From: VXRD01 sp965232265
Lineage (GTDB): Bacteria; Latescibacterota; UBA2968
Direction: 5' to 3'
NCBI GenBank assembly: GCA_965232265.1
Contig: CBDDPH010000002.1
Span: 4,340,001 to 4,404,000, forward strand
Length of the DNA: 64,000 nt
A program made the position numbers and the translations under genes. Position 1 is the first letter of the stretch. Every line of letters begins with the position of its first letter. A model generated the notes under the pieces. That model saw only the letters and a program-made list of their open reading frames with translations, was not told the DNA's origin and did no database searches. Positions 34,264 through 43,261 of this stretch are shown piece by piece.

Positions 34264-36192
34264 TCAGCTACAATACCTCTCCAACCACGACAACATCCTA
34301 TCGAGATATTCTACATGCAGTGCCGGATGTCCGCTCCTCCTGAACCCGTGAGACGACTTTGGAAAACGCACAAATTCCACCGTCTTGCCCTGTCGCTTCA
34401 ACGCGACAAAAAACTGCTCGGCCTGCTCGATAGGACAGCGATAGTCCTCCTCCCCGTGCATCAGCAACACCGGCGTCTGCACCTCAGATGCATACGTCAA
34501 CGGCGACCGCTCCACAAGCGCTTCCACATTCTCCAAAACCGAACCCTGCCACTGATTCTCCCCAAATGACACCCCGATATCCGACGTACCGTACATACTG
34601 TGCAAATTGATACACGGCGCACCGACCACCGCCGCCTTGAACCGATGGTCGTGACCGACGATCCAGCTACTCATAAAACCGCCATAACTATAGCCGTGAA
34701 CCCCCAACCGATCCGCATCCACATAGGGCCGCTCGCACAGCAAGTCAACCCCTGCCATCAAATCCAGAAAATCTTCCCCACCCCAATCCCCCAGCACCAT
34801 CTTCAGAAACTCCGGTCCATAAGACGACGACCCCCTCGGATTCACAGCCAGCACAATATAGCCCGCACCTGCCAGAATCTGATGTGTGACATCGTACGAA
34901 TCCGAAAAACGCCCATTTGGCCCCCCGTGAATATCCAGCACCAGCGGATATGACCTCGCCTCGTCGAAACCCTGGGGAAACAACACCCGCGCCTGAATCG
35001 TCTCCCCACCCCGCTCGAACACCAACTTCTCCACGCGCGCACCGGGATGCGCCTCCAAAAACCCGGCATTCACAGCCGTCACCGCGCGTTGACGCTTCGC
35101 TCCCACATCCATCACCACCACATCGCCCGGACACACAGGCGAGGACATCACCATCGCGACATGCACGCCCGCGCGGTCAACCGACAAACCCGTACAAACC
35201 CGACCACCCCCACCCAAGACTTCAATCTCCAGAGAAGGATCATCGGGATTCACCCGACACAAAAAAGATTCACCCGCCCTATCACCAATAAACAATATCC
35301 CATCCCTCGGCGTCCAGCACCGCGGCGCAAGAGGTTGCACAACCGTATAAACATCACCCGCCAAGCACACCGGTGCCTCGTCTTCCTCCAGCACAAACAG
35401 CCACGACTGCCTCGAATCCCACACATCCGCATCGTGCGATCCCGCAACCACCAGCCGCCCTCCATCCGGCGACCACGCCACGGACTCCGCACGACTCAAC
35501 TCCTGCGACCAGCACCGCGACCTCCCACTCGCCTTGTCCATCACATGGACCTCTGAACCCCGCATAAAATCGCGCCCCTCAATGCAATCCGTCACAAATG
35601 CAATGCGGCTCCCATCGGGTGACCACGCCGGTGCCCCATGGTCCCCCTCCCCATCCGTAATCTGCGTCGCCTCGCCCGTTACGACATCCACCAAAAACAA
35701 CTGCGAAAATGCGTCGCCTCGCCAGCCACCCTCGTCATCGCGATACCGCACGCGACGGGCGACCTGCGTCCTCGGCGTCTTCTCCTCGCCTTCTTCCACG
35801 CGATCTGGATCCACACGCGACACAACGACAAACGCCGAACCATCGGGCGACCACGCCATATCCTTCACACCATCGGGAAGCGTCGTCACCTGCCTCGCAT
35901 CCCCACCATCAACCGGCATCACCCAAACCTGCTTTTTATCATCCTCTCCCGAACGCAAAAAAGCCAGCGTCTTCCCATCAGCCGAAAGTCTAGGTGCCCT
36001 GTCCCCTGGCTCCTGCGCCACATCGACAGCATCCCCACCCGCAAGCGACTGCATCGCGATCTGCGCCTCTCGCTTCATCGTCTCCTTGTTGATCTCCTGC
36101 CGCACGAAAACCACAGCCGATCCATCCGCCGCAATCTCCACTGCAGATACTTCGATCAAATCGTACGTATGCTCGGGTTTAATTGGCGACAT
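34264..36192 (-). CDS. S9-family (prolyl oligopeptidase-like) peptidase
   Basis: 642 residues. The N-terminal beta-propeller carries TolB-like units with W-S-P-D-G repeats (at least four). The C-terminal alpha/beta hydrolase has nucleophile S502 in HGYSYGGFMSS, Asp583 in GEEDYRCP and His615 in SSHGFRR, so the triad is complete. No signal peptide is visible; likely cytoplasmic, cutting imported oligopeptides or acyl-aminoacyl peptides. GGGAGATAG lies before the ATG and includes the stop of the preceding remnant, so the gene is coupled to it. Followed 13 bp later by the FAD oxidoreductase gene. Confidence 0.92.
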   Translation of the reverse strand: MSPIKPEHTYDLIEVSAVEIAADGSAVVFVRQEINKETMKREAQIAMQSLAGGDAVDVAQEPGDRAPRLSADGKTLAFLRSGEDDKKQVWVMPVDGGDARQVTTLPDGVKDMAWSPDGSAFVVVSRVDPDRVEEGEEKTPRTQVARRVRYRDDEGGWRGDAFSQLFLVDVVTGEATQITDGEGDHGAPAWSPDGSRIAFVTDCIEGRDFMRGSEVHVMDKASGRSRCWSQELSRAESVAWSPDGGRLVVAGSHDADVWDSRQSWLFVLEEDEAPVCLAGDVYTVVQPLAPRCWTPRDGILFIGDRAGESFLCRVNPDDPSLEIEVLGGGGRVCTGLSVDRAGVHVAMVMSSPVCPGDVVVMDVGAKRQRAVTAVNAGFLEAHPGARVEKLVFERGGETIQARVLFPQGFDEARSYPLVLDIHGGPNGRFSDSYDVTHQILAGAGYIVLAVNPRGSSSYGPEFLKMVLGDWGGEDFLDLMAGVDLLCERPYVDADRLGVHGYSYGGFMSSWIVGHDHRFKAAVVGAPCINLHSMYGTSDIGVSFGENQWQGSVLENVEALVERSPLTYASEVQTPVLLMHGEEDYRCPIEQAEQFFVALKRQGKTVEFVRFPKSSHGFRRSGHPALHVEYLDRMLSWLERYCS

Positions 36193-36194
36193 AT

Positions 36195-36386
36195 CTATCT
36201 CCCACGCGACGTATAAATGCGACCGCCCTTGACAACCGCAACCGGCACCAGATTCTGCCGACCCATCCGAACTTCTCCACGCGAATCCTCAAGGCGAAAT
36301 GCCCCTTCCCGCAACTCAAACACCACAGCATCTCCAAACGCCCCTTTCGCCAGCGTCCCGCCCTTGATGAGCAAATCGTATCGCAT
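36195..36386 (-). pseudogene. Amidohydrolase/deacetylase reduced to its two ends by in-frame internal deletion
   Basis: 63 codons. The first 12 (MRYDLLIKGGTL) are the standard N-terminal strand of amidohydrolases such as dihydroorotase-like and deacetylase-family enzymes. From codon 13 the sequence jumps to AFGDAVVFELREGAF and ends RQNLVPVAVVKGGRIY, the standard C-terminal strand that completes the small beta-sandwich. The whole TIM barrel of about 350 residues is missing but the frame is kept. AGGAG precedes the ATG. No metal ligands remain, so it cannot be catalytic; it may persist only to couple translation of the S9 gene, 2 bases on. Confidence 0.7.
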
Positions 36387-36435
36387 CGCAAACTCTCCTC
36401 TCATGAAAACTGCCCGCCTTGTCTTATCCCTCACA

Positions 36436-38073
36436 TTAATCCCGATGGCTGGAATTTAGCTGGAACCGAATGCGGGATTCGAAACCGGCAAGCGTGACTC
36501 TGGTCAAGAAGTACGTCCCCAGACCCACGACAAGCGTCAGAACGACAACGGCCACAAGCGAAAGGAAAATAACGTACTGGATCCCAATCGCAATACCCAC
36601 AGCGATGGAATAGATCAGCATTATTCCAAGCGTAACCACGTTTCGGTCCGGTGGCATTTGTTTTCCGAATGGGACACCGTCGATCAATTTCAGACCCACT
36701 CCGAGATACAGAGACGCAACAACCGTGCTATACGAAATAAAAAAGACCGCATCCCACACCCCCCAGGACCACGCCAGCACGAACAGACAGACGACATTCG
36801 GAACGACGACCAGCATAAGCCAGAGCACCGCGTAAACGCCCCTCACAAACGGACGGAGGGAAGAATCTGGCACAATGGAAAATGACCAGGTGCCCTTGTA
36901 ATCATTGCCATATGCCAGGCTCAGGCATGTCAAAATAACCACCAGTCCAAACACATGGGGCAAAAAGTGTATGAAGGCAAAGCCCGGAGCAAATGGAGAG
37001 ACCTCCCATCCGTATTTGATCATAACAATAAAACCAAAGATCACGATCGGAATATTGATGGCGGTGTGTCGCAGGAACTGCCAGTCTCGAACCATCAGAG
37101 AACGCACATACTCAAAACCGGCGCGGCTGGCCTGACCGCCGACAAATCTGGCAATCCACGGACCTACCTTCCATCGTCTCCACGCCCTTTCCCGCACCCT
37201 GGCACCCGAGTGCATCAGACCCGAAACGCGAATCAGATGATCACCCGAAAGTGCCCGCAGTCCGAATACGCAGGCAAAGATCGCCACGCCACTGCCCACA
37301 ACACCCAGCAGAGCTGGAAACCCACCCGGCACTGCATCACCAATAGCAAGCCATGCTTCGGGCAACTCAATTGAGGCCACCCAACTCACAAACTTCTTTT
37401 TCCACAGGCTCAGAGACTGGTACCCTAACCAAAAAAGCATGGGGATCACCTGGGCCAGGGCCGCCGCCGCCTTGAGACGACGCGTGGGAATGAAGCGAAT
37501 CAACCAGCCAAACAGGCTACAGCAGAGTAACGCCACGATCACCCCGACGCCCAGAGCGATCGCAATATGCACGGGAAAATAGACCACGTCATTAGAAAAA
37601 AGAAAAACACCGATGAGTGCTGGCACCCCATTCACGCCCACCACGACATAGACGACAATTTTAATCAAATGCGTCAGTTTCGCGCCCGACCAGGTGGCCC
37701 CATTCACTGGCTGGTGCGCCAGAATCAGTCCCTCGACCGGGTTCACCAGATTTTCGGCGACCTCGGAGATCAAGACCAGGCTGAGCGCAAAAACGGTGAG
37801 ACCGACAAAAACCAGGAGATAAATGCCAGAAGAGGCGTCATCCGCGAACATCAGCAAGCAGACAGCAATACCCAGAATAAACCATAAGATCACGACAGAA
37901 CGCAGGGACTGGTTATGACTGCCCATCCGGATCACTTCCTGCCGTTTGCTGAGCGTCTGGAACAGATCGACAAGAATCCAGTATCGGTGTGGCTCAATCC
38001 CGCATCGCTCGAGCAGCCTGGCAAAAGCCGTTCCGCGGAAGAACCGCCTGCCGATGGAACGAAGATCCCTCAC
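36436..38073 (-). CDS. ABC transporter permease (ABC-2-like), multi-spanning membrane protein
   Basis: 545 residues with about 12 hydrophobic segments and little soluble sequence except an N-terminal stretch (1-55) and a loop near 255-310. Not assignable to a close family, but its GTG start overlaps the stop of an ABC ATPase gene by 4 bp (GTGA), so it is almost surely the membrane partner. Length and topology resemble ABC-2 export permeases with two halves. Export substrate unknown. Confidence 0.78.
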   Translation of the reverse strand: MRDLRSIGRRFFRGTAFARLLERCGIEPHRYWILVDLFQTLSKRQEVIRMGSHNQSLRSVVILWFILGIAVCLLMFADDASSGIYLLVFVGLTVFALSLVLISEVAENLVNPVEGLILAHQPVNGATWSGAKLTHLIKIVVYVVVGVNGVPALIGVFLFSNDVVYFPVHIAIALGVGVIVALLCCSLFGWLIRFIPTRRLKAAAALAQVIPMLFWLGYQSLSLWKKKFVSWVASIELPEAWLAIGDAVPGGFPALLGVVGSGVAIFACVFGLRALSGDHLIRVSGLMHSGARVRERAWRRWKVGPWIARFVGGQASRAGFEYVRSLMVRDWQFLRHTAINIPIVIFGFIVMIKYGWEVSPFAPGFAFIHFLPHVFGLVVILTCLSLAYGNDYKGTWSFSIVPDSSLRPFVRGVYAVLWLMLVVVPNVVCLFVLAWSWGVWDAVFFISYSTVVASLYLGVGLKLIDGVPFGKQMPPDRNVVTLGIMLIYSIAVGIAIGIQYVIFLSLVAVVVLTLVVGLGTYFLTRVTLAGFESRIRFQLNSSHRD

Positions 38074-38870
38074 GCCCGAAGACCCTCAATGATTTTAGAA
38101 ACGCCACTCACAGTTTCCTCCGCATGGGTTAGTTGTCGAAAAACGGCTTCGAGACTCCCCCTCTCAGTAGCAGACTTCAGCGATTCCAACGACCCGTCCG
38201 CAATGAGACGGCCTTCATGGATGATCAGGACACGGTCGCACACGCGCTCGACTACATCGAGAACATGTGAACTGTAGAGAATAGTCTTTCCTTCCACCGC
38301 CAGAGCAGCGATCAGATCCCGAACCATAAGCCCGGTGTTGACATCCAGACCCGAGAGAGGCTCGTCGAGCATCACCACGTCGGGATTGTGAAGAAGAGCC
38401 GCGCTCAGGAGCACTTTTTGGCGCATCCCCTTCGAGTATCCATCCAGACGACGCATTCGGTCTTTATCCAGATCAAACTGCTTCAAAAACAGGTCAATTC
38501 GCGCCTGAAGAATATCTTCTGGCACTTCTTGAAGGCGGCCCATAAGTTCCAGAAATTCCTGTCCCGTCAGGCTTTCAAAGAGCGCGGCAGCTTCCGGTAC
38601 ATACCCGATGCGTTTCTTGGCCTCGACGGCCTCGATGGGCATGAAATAACCAGCTACCCGAACCGAACCCCCGCCTGGTGGGAGGATACCCGTCAGGACC
38701 TTGATGGTCGTACTCTTACCAGCACCATTCGGTCCCAGCAACCCGACAACCTCGCCTCTCCCCAGAGCAAACGATATCCCGTGCAAGACCTGGCTGCTCC
38801 CATAGCTGAAAGTCAGCCCATCTACGGTCACAACCGAATCGCGGTCGTGTTCTTTACCTGTATGATTCAT
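38070..38870 (-). CDS. ABC transporter ATP-binding protein (ABC-2 export type)
   Basis: About 266 residues from the ATG at 38870. Walker A GPNGAGKST, signature YSKGMRQKV (a common C-loop variant in ABC-2 systems), Walker B VVMLDEP and the H-loop in YSSHVLD are all present. The C-terminal part (SLKSATERGSLEAVFRQL) is the usual extension of drug/lipid exporters. Twenty-three bases separate it from the PhyH gene upstream and it overlaps the permease gene downstream. An upstream in-frame start at 38897 would overlap the PhyH stop and is less likely. Confidence 0.92.
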   Translation of the reverse strand: MNHTGKEHDRDSVVTVDGLTFSYGSSQVLHGISFALGRGEVVGLLGPNGAGKSTTIKVLTGILPPGGGSVRVAGYFMPIEAVEAKKRIGYVPEAAALFESLTGQEFLELMGRLQEVPEDILQARIDLFLKQFDLDKDRMRRLDGYSKGMRQKVLLSAALLHNPDVVMLDEPLSGLDVNTGLMVRDLIAALAVEGKTILYSSHVLDVVERVCDRVLIIHEGRLIADGSLESLKSATERGSLEAVFRQLTHAEETVSGVSKIIEGLRA

Positions 38871-38893
38871 TAATATCCCTACAAGCACTACTC

Positions 38894-39676
38894 TCACCCG
38901 GCGTGTACGCGCGGCAGGATCAGGCGACGGTTGCGCGCCAGAGGCAACCCGGCAAAAGCACAGCGGTTATTCCACTGATCTATAGCCGCGGCACTTTTGT
39001 ATTCGTTAATAATGGCGTGACGGCCCCGCTGGGTATAGTTGTGCCCAGCCCTGTGTACCACCAACACATGAATAATCGCCACATCGCCGGGTTGCGCGCT
39101 CAAAACAACCGGACGTTCGGGAGCAATCAAATCATCTGCAATCGTATGGCCCTTATAGGTGGGAAACTCGCCCTCGCGATGGGAACCGGGCACCACTTCC
39201 GTAGCCCCGGCTTCAAAATCAGTGGGATCGAGATACGTAATGGCCGCAGCCAGATCTGGAATCGTATGCCGCTCATACGGCCAATCCTGATGCCAGCTCT
39301 GCTCGCAGAAAAAACCCGGCGGTTTATTGCGAATCTTCCCATTGTGAAAATCCAGATCAGGCCCCAAAAGATCGACCATAACCGAAACAATGCGCGGCTC
39401 GGTGAACTGATCGAACCAGTAGTCATCCGCCAGCGTCTGATCCATCATACCCACCACATTCTTCGGATTAAAAGGATCGGGCTGATACCCCTCGGGCACC
39501 TCCATAAAACTGTAGCGCATATTTTGGGGGCGCCCTTCGGTGCGGACGGCCAGATCGTGAAAACGGCCGCGCATCTCCTTCATTTCTCGGGAATCGTAAA
39601 AACCCTCCAAAAAGAGAAACCCATCCTCGTCAAAGGCACGCTTCTGCTCTGGCGTCAGAATCAACAAATCGGACAT
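38894..39676 (-). CDS. Phytanoyl-CoA dioxygenase (PhyH) family protein
   Basis: 260-residue Fe(II)/2-oxoglutarate oxygenase. The iron triad is H-x-D in SWHQDWPY and the distal His in VHRAGHNYT; the 2-oxoglutarate Arg lies in QRGRHAIINEYKS. FDEDGFLFLEGF near the N-terminus is the usual PhyH opening. These enzymes hydroxylate varied small molecules, acyl groups or natural products. AGGAGG precedes the ATG. It heads a minus-strand run with an ABC exporter and peptide/amino-acid enzymes. Confidence 0.9.
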   Translation of the reverse strand: MSDLLILTPEQKRAFDEDGFLFLEGFYDSREMKEMRGRFHDLAVRTEGRPQNMRYSFMEVPEGYQPDPFNPKNVVGMMDQTLADDYWFDQFTEPRIVSVMVDLLGPDLDFHNGKIRNKPPGFFCEQSWHQDWPYERHTIPDLAAAITYLDPTDFEAGATEVVPGSHREGEFPTYKGHTIADDLIAPERPVVLSAQPGDVAIIHVLVVHRAGHNYTQRGRHAIINEYKSAAAIDQWNNRCAFAGLPLARNRRLILPRVHAG

Positions 39677-39780
39677 GACATAATCCTCCTACAACCACTG
39701 ATTAATAAGTATTTGAGGGGTGTAATTTCAAAACCACCACAGAGTAATATCGGTAAACGAATAGAAAAAAGTCAAAATCA

Positions 39781-39816
39781 CTGGATTGCGGCTAACATCA
39801 TGCCGCAATGACGGCT
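39781..39816. repeat. Dispersed repeat copy B, related to 16348-16427
   Basis: CTGGATTGCGGC (39781-39792) followed by CATGCCGCAATGACGGC (39799-39815). The same two blocks occur in the same order at 16348-16427 with a longer middle. It lies in the 251-bp gap between the PhyH and PiT-like genes; I see no other feature in that gap. Confidence 0.6.
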
Positions 39817-39927
39817 ATAGAATCCTTGTTTCGCTCGCTGCTGACCGCTATTGCGCTTTGTAGGCTATATTTGTGCGCTCGTTTTGCTGACCTTTATCCA
39901 AAAGTCACACATGACGTAAGTATTTCG

Positions 39928-40902
39928 TCAATGAGTATGGGTTAGTTCATGGAGATAGGGCAGTAACAAGGCGATAACGACGCTCACGATCAGACCGAAA
40001 GTAATCTTTGCGAAATCGGAAAGCACCAGACGCGACACCTCCCGGCGGCTGCGGTGCTTCTCATTCCAGGCAACGGCGATCTCGCGTCCTGCCAACAGCC
40101 CGACAAAAACCCAGGTTGTACTCATCGGAAGCTTGCTAACTTCCTTAAACAGAAACAGCACAATGCCATAGATCAAATCTACAAAAGTCGCCGAACGGAT
40201 ATCCGTAGTATTCGTCTTCGTCAACACCACCTTCTGGATCGCACCGCCATGCGTATAAAAGATAATGGCTTGCATAGCCAGCATAGCGACGATGGATGCT
40301 ATAAACCACCCCACAGCTATGTCTGGCGTGCGAGTAATCGGGTCGCGCGGCAGAAAAACATAGATATTGGCCAGATCCTGAATCAGCCACTGGCTCCAGA
40401 GAAAACCGGTTGAACACCACTGCGCCACCACCCACCAGGGACTTTTCGGTCCCTCCGTCTGCCTGAAACGGGACTCTAACCCCCGCGTAATCAGCTTATA
40501 AATAAAAATCGCAGCCACAAAGGCAGTCGCATACCCCGCCAACGACTTGACCAGCATGCTCGGCAATGCCTTCGGTGCAAACACCGTCAAAGTCAGGAAA
40601 GTAGTACTCACCGGAATACCCCCGCGAGTCAGCAAAAGCAAGACAAAAGGCGGAATACAGTAAACCCAGGTAAAGTCGTCTGGCACTTCAATCGCCGTAA
40701 GCCTTCCATACGAGACATCGCCGTCATAAACCAACCACCCATACACCAGGACCAGCGTCAGGACGCCGCCTGCAAAAAGCCATAGCACCCACCACGGACG
40801 GTGAGAATTAGAGCTGAGAAACGTCCCCAGCGTCTGAATTGCGTCGTTGCCGACAATGGAATACGCGCCGAGCAAAAAGCCCACGACCATTAAAACTTCC
40901 AT
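39928..40902 (-). CDS. PiT-like inorganic phosphate/ion transporter family membrane protein
   Basis: 324 residues from the ATG at 40902, about nine membrane helices. Two inverted halves are suggested by GAYSIVGNDAIQT near the N-terminus and by paired P-x-S-T-T motifs, IPVSTTF in the first half and LPMSTTWVFVGLLAGREIAV in the second, as in PiT permeases (G-x-N-D and P-x-S-T-T). The second N-D motif of true PiT proteins is not obvious, so the ion moved is uncertain. GGGAGGG lies 11 bases before the chosen start; the frame is open 29 codons upstream. It lies 83 bp behind the next gene on the strand. Confidence 0.7.
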   Translation of the reverse strand: MEVLMVVGFLLGAYSIVGNDAIQTLGTFLSSNSHRPWWVLWLFAGGVLTLVLVYGWLVYDGDVSYGRLTAIEVPDDFTWVYCIPPFVLLLLTRGGIPVSTTFLTLTVFAPKALPSMLVKSLAGYATAFVAAIFIYKLITRGLESRFRQTEGPKSPWWVVAQWCSTGFLWSQWLIQDLANIYVFLPRDPITRTPDIAVGWFIASIVAMLAMQAIIFYTHGGAIQKVVLTKTNTTDIRSATFVDLIYGIVLFLFKEVSKLPMSTTWVFVGLLAGREIAVAWNEKHRSRREVSRLVLSDFAKITFGLIVSVVIALLLPYLHELTHTH

Positions 40903-40985
40903 ACTTATAAATCCCTCCCTGTAAAGTTGTGTTAAATATCCATTACCTGAGTCATAGCAGACATTCAACAGATGGTTGCGATAAT

Positions 40986-42455
40986 TCACGCAATCGAAAA
41001 ATCAAACCTGACATGCGACTGATCGGGTGCAGCGGTAAATGTGACGATCGCCGTAGTACCTGTAACCTCAACGGCTCGCTGTGCGATATCCGTCTCAATC
41101 CCGATATCGAGACCATCCAGACGCCACATATCTCCTTCGTACACAGCCGTATCGGCCCCAGGTGAAAAAATCTCAAACACAAACGCCCGCGGGTGTCCGG
41201 CCTCTGTCTGCTGTTCATCTATGATCTCAGCCTCAATCGACAAACGGCCCGCTTCCGCCTTTGCCGCAACCTGTCCAATATGCCGCAGCGCGAGCCAACC
41301 GGTCTCGCCATCTGACATGCGCCAGTGGATCGTCGCCGGATGGTATTGGAAACTACTGCCAGCATAGCCCCCCGAATCCTCTGCACCGATCATGTAATGC
41401 TCATCCAGCCATGCAGTTGCAACGCGCTCAGTAGTAATCTGTTTCTCAATACCTCGCGGACCTTCAAATGCTGAGAAAGCGGCAGCGATCTCTGGCGGCG
41501 CATCAACTCCCAGAATCGCAAGACACGGTCCATAATTGAACTCCGCGTTGATCTCCCCGCCACCCGGAAAAGGCGTCATCTCACGGCCAAACGCGAGCCA
41601 AATATGCAGACTCGTAAGCGCGGTATAATGCTTCATATCCATCCCATAGCTGCGCGAAAAAGGCCCGCAGAGATTGCCTAATCCCGCGTGGTAATAGCGC
41701 GCAATATCCCGCCAGAGTTCTTTCTCCATATACGCACCCAGTTCGTGGAGCGCACTACTCTCCAGATAGCGTCGCCAGAAACCGAGCGCGTAGAGATTCA
41801 CACCGTAGTACGTCGGTGAATTGTACTCCGCAAAAGCATTATTCTGCGCGAACAGGCGATAGACCTCACCGCCAAACTCCTCGCCATATAAAACCATCTC
41901 ATCGTTTCCGATACGCTTTCCAACCCACACGCACATCGCGGCCTTCATCAAAGCGATATTCGAATACGTCGGCGGACATCGATCCGGAGGCTCGCCCACA
42001 ACAGCCATCTCCAAAGACCGGATCATGCGATCAACCAATCGCCGGGGCAACCGATCCTCGTACTCCTCAAGCGCAGTCGCAAACCCAAGCCCGATAAACT
42101 GTCGCCAGTTCGGGTCGTAAGCTCGCCACATCACGGCATCGCCCTCTGACGGATGCGGCTCCCCCACATAGCGATAAAAAGTACCGTGGTATGGCGTCCC
42201 CGGCTCGTCGAACTGATTATCGATAATCGCATCAATCGTACGGCACGCCTGCCCGACATCATCACCCCGATTGCGAAGAAGAAACCCCACCGCGAACCAG
42301 ACCGAGTTGCGAACCATCAGCACCGCATCACTCTCGCGGTGAGACCACAACAACGCACTATCGGGATCCCAGAACCCCTCTGACCACTCGAGCGACTCCG
42401 TTGTGAGATGTCTCGCATAAGGCGACAGATCGGATAAAGAAATTCCTTTAGACAT
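40986..42455 (-). CDS. Alpha/alpha-toroid protein resembling DUF2264/heparinase-like enzymes
   Basis: 489 residues, no signal peptide. The first 330 residues are rich in aromatic and acidic helices (RNSVWFAVGFLLRNRGDD; NSPTYYGVNLYALGFWRRY; GPFSRSYGMDMKHY), the look of an (alpha/alpha)6 barrel with conserved Tyr, His and Arg, as in polysaccharide lyases and DUF2264. The last 150 are beta-rich (sandwich). An enzyme acting on uronic-acid or other glycans is likely but not shown; no lyase-specific motif could be confirmed. GGGGAA precedes the ATG. Neighbours give no further clue. Confidence 0.6.
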   Translation of the reverse strand: MSKGISLSDLSPYARHLTTESLEWSEGFWDPDSALLWSHRESDAVLMVRNSVWFAVGFLLRNRGDDVGQACRTIDAIIDNQFDEPGTPYHGTFYRYVGEPHPSEGDAVMWRAYDPNWRQFIGLGFATALEEYEDRLPRRLVDRMIRSLEMAVVGEPPDRCPPTYSNIALMKAAMCVWVGKRIGNDEMVLYGEEFGGEVYRLFAQNNAFAEYNSPTYYGVNLYALGFWRRYLESSALHELGAYMEKELWRDIARYYHAGLGNLCGPFSRSYGMDMKHYTALTSLHIWLAFGREMTPFPGGGEINAEFNYGPCLAILGVDAPPEIAAAFSAFEGPRGIEKQITTERVATAWLDEHYMIGAEDSGGYAGSSFQYHPATIHWRMSDGETGWLALRHIGQVAAKAEAGRLSIEAEIIDEQQTEAGHPRAFVFEIFSPGADTAVYEGDMWRLDGLDIGIETDIAQRAVEVTGTTAIVTFTAAPDQSHVRFDFSIA

Positions 42456-42535
42456 TGCGTATTCCCCTGTTCAAATTCGTCTCCTCCATAATATACGCGC
42501 TCATTGCAAATCCCTTACCGCGAAATTTCATTGGG

Positions 42536-43240
42536 CTATGCCCCCGCCGCATGTTGCCGCAACGCTTCGGCAATGCGTTTGAAGCGCGTATCATCGGGAA
42601 ACTGTGCGAGCCATTCCATCAACGTCTTATTATCTTCTGTAAACTCCGCATCGGGATCGGCGCCACTTTCCAAAAGCAACTCTACTGTATCGAGATGCCC
42701 GTGCCCGCCAGCACAGTACAAAACCGTATGCCCGCGATCATTTGCGACATTGACATCTGCGCCATGCGCGATCAACAAACGCACAATATCCGTATCGCCA
42801 TTGCGCGCCGCGTGATGAATAGGCTGATCGCCGCGACCATCTACCGCCGTCGCCAGATGGGGATGCCTGTTGAGCAACGCTTGCACCCGCGCAACATCCG
42901 CGAGAAAAACGGCCCCCAGGAACTGCCGCGACAAATCATCAGTCGGACGGACATGGGAATCCAGAGCACCGTATTGAATAAGCAGCGAAACAATACCCTT
43001 ATTATTCGGAACCTCGCCAGCGTAGTGCAACACATAGCCATCATGAGCGGACAAATCGGCACCCGCCTCAATCAGCAGCCGCACGATAGCCTCGTGTCGC
43101 CACAATCCCGCGTGGAAAATTGGCCGCCATTCGTATTCATCATCCGCGTCAACAACAGCGGGATCGGCTGCGATCATTTCGCGCACAGCGTCGATATCCC
43201 CACGCCTGCATGCATCGTGAATTGTCGGTATATCACTCAT
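42536..43240 (-). CDS. Ankyrin-repeat protein
   Basis: 234 residues from the ATG at 43240, chosen because AAGGGG lies six bases before it. At least five ankyrin units are seen, each ending in forms such as VRLLIEAGADLSAHD, VRLLIAHGADVNVAND and VELLLESGADPDAEF with G-H/D-T or P-I/L-H-x-A turns. No enzyme domain or signal is attached, so it is a cytoplasmic binding protein of unknown partner. It follows the methyltransferase gene by 21 bp. Confidence 0.88.
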   Translation of the reverse strand: MSDIPTIHDACRRGDIDAVREMIAADPAVVDADDEYEWRPIFHAGLWRHEAIVRLLIEAGADLSAHDGYVLHYAGEVPNNKGIVSLLIQYGALDSHVRPTDDLSRQFLGAVFLADVARVQALLNRHPHLATAVDGRGDQPIHHAARNGDTDIVRLLIAHGADVNVANDRGHTVLYCAGGHGHLDTVELLLESGADPDAEFTEDNKTLMEWLAQFPDDTRFKRIAEALRQHAAGA

Positions 43241-43261
43241 TGTTTCCCCTTCCATGATTTT

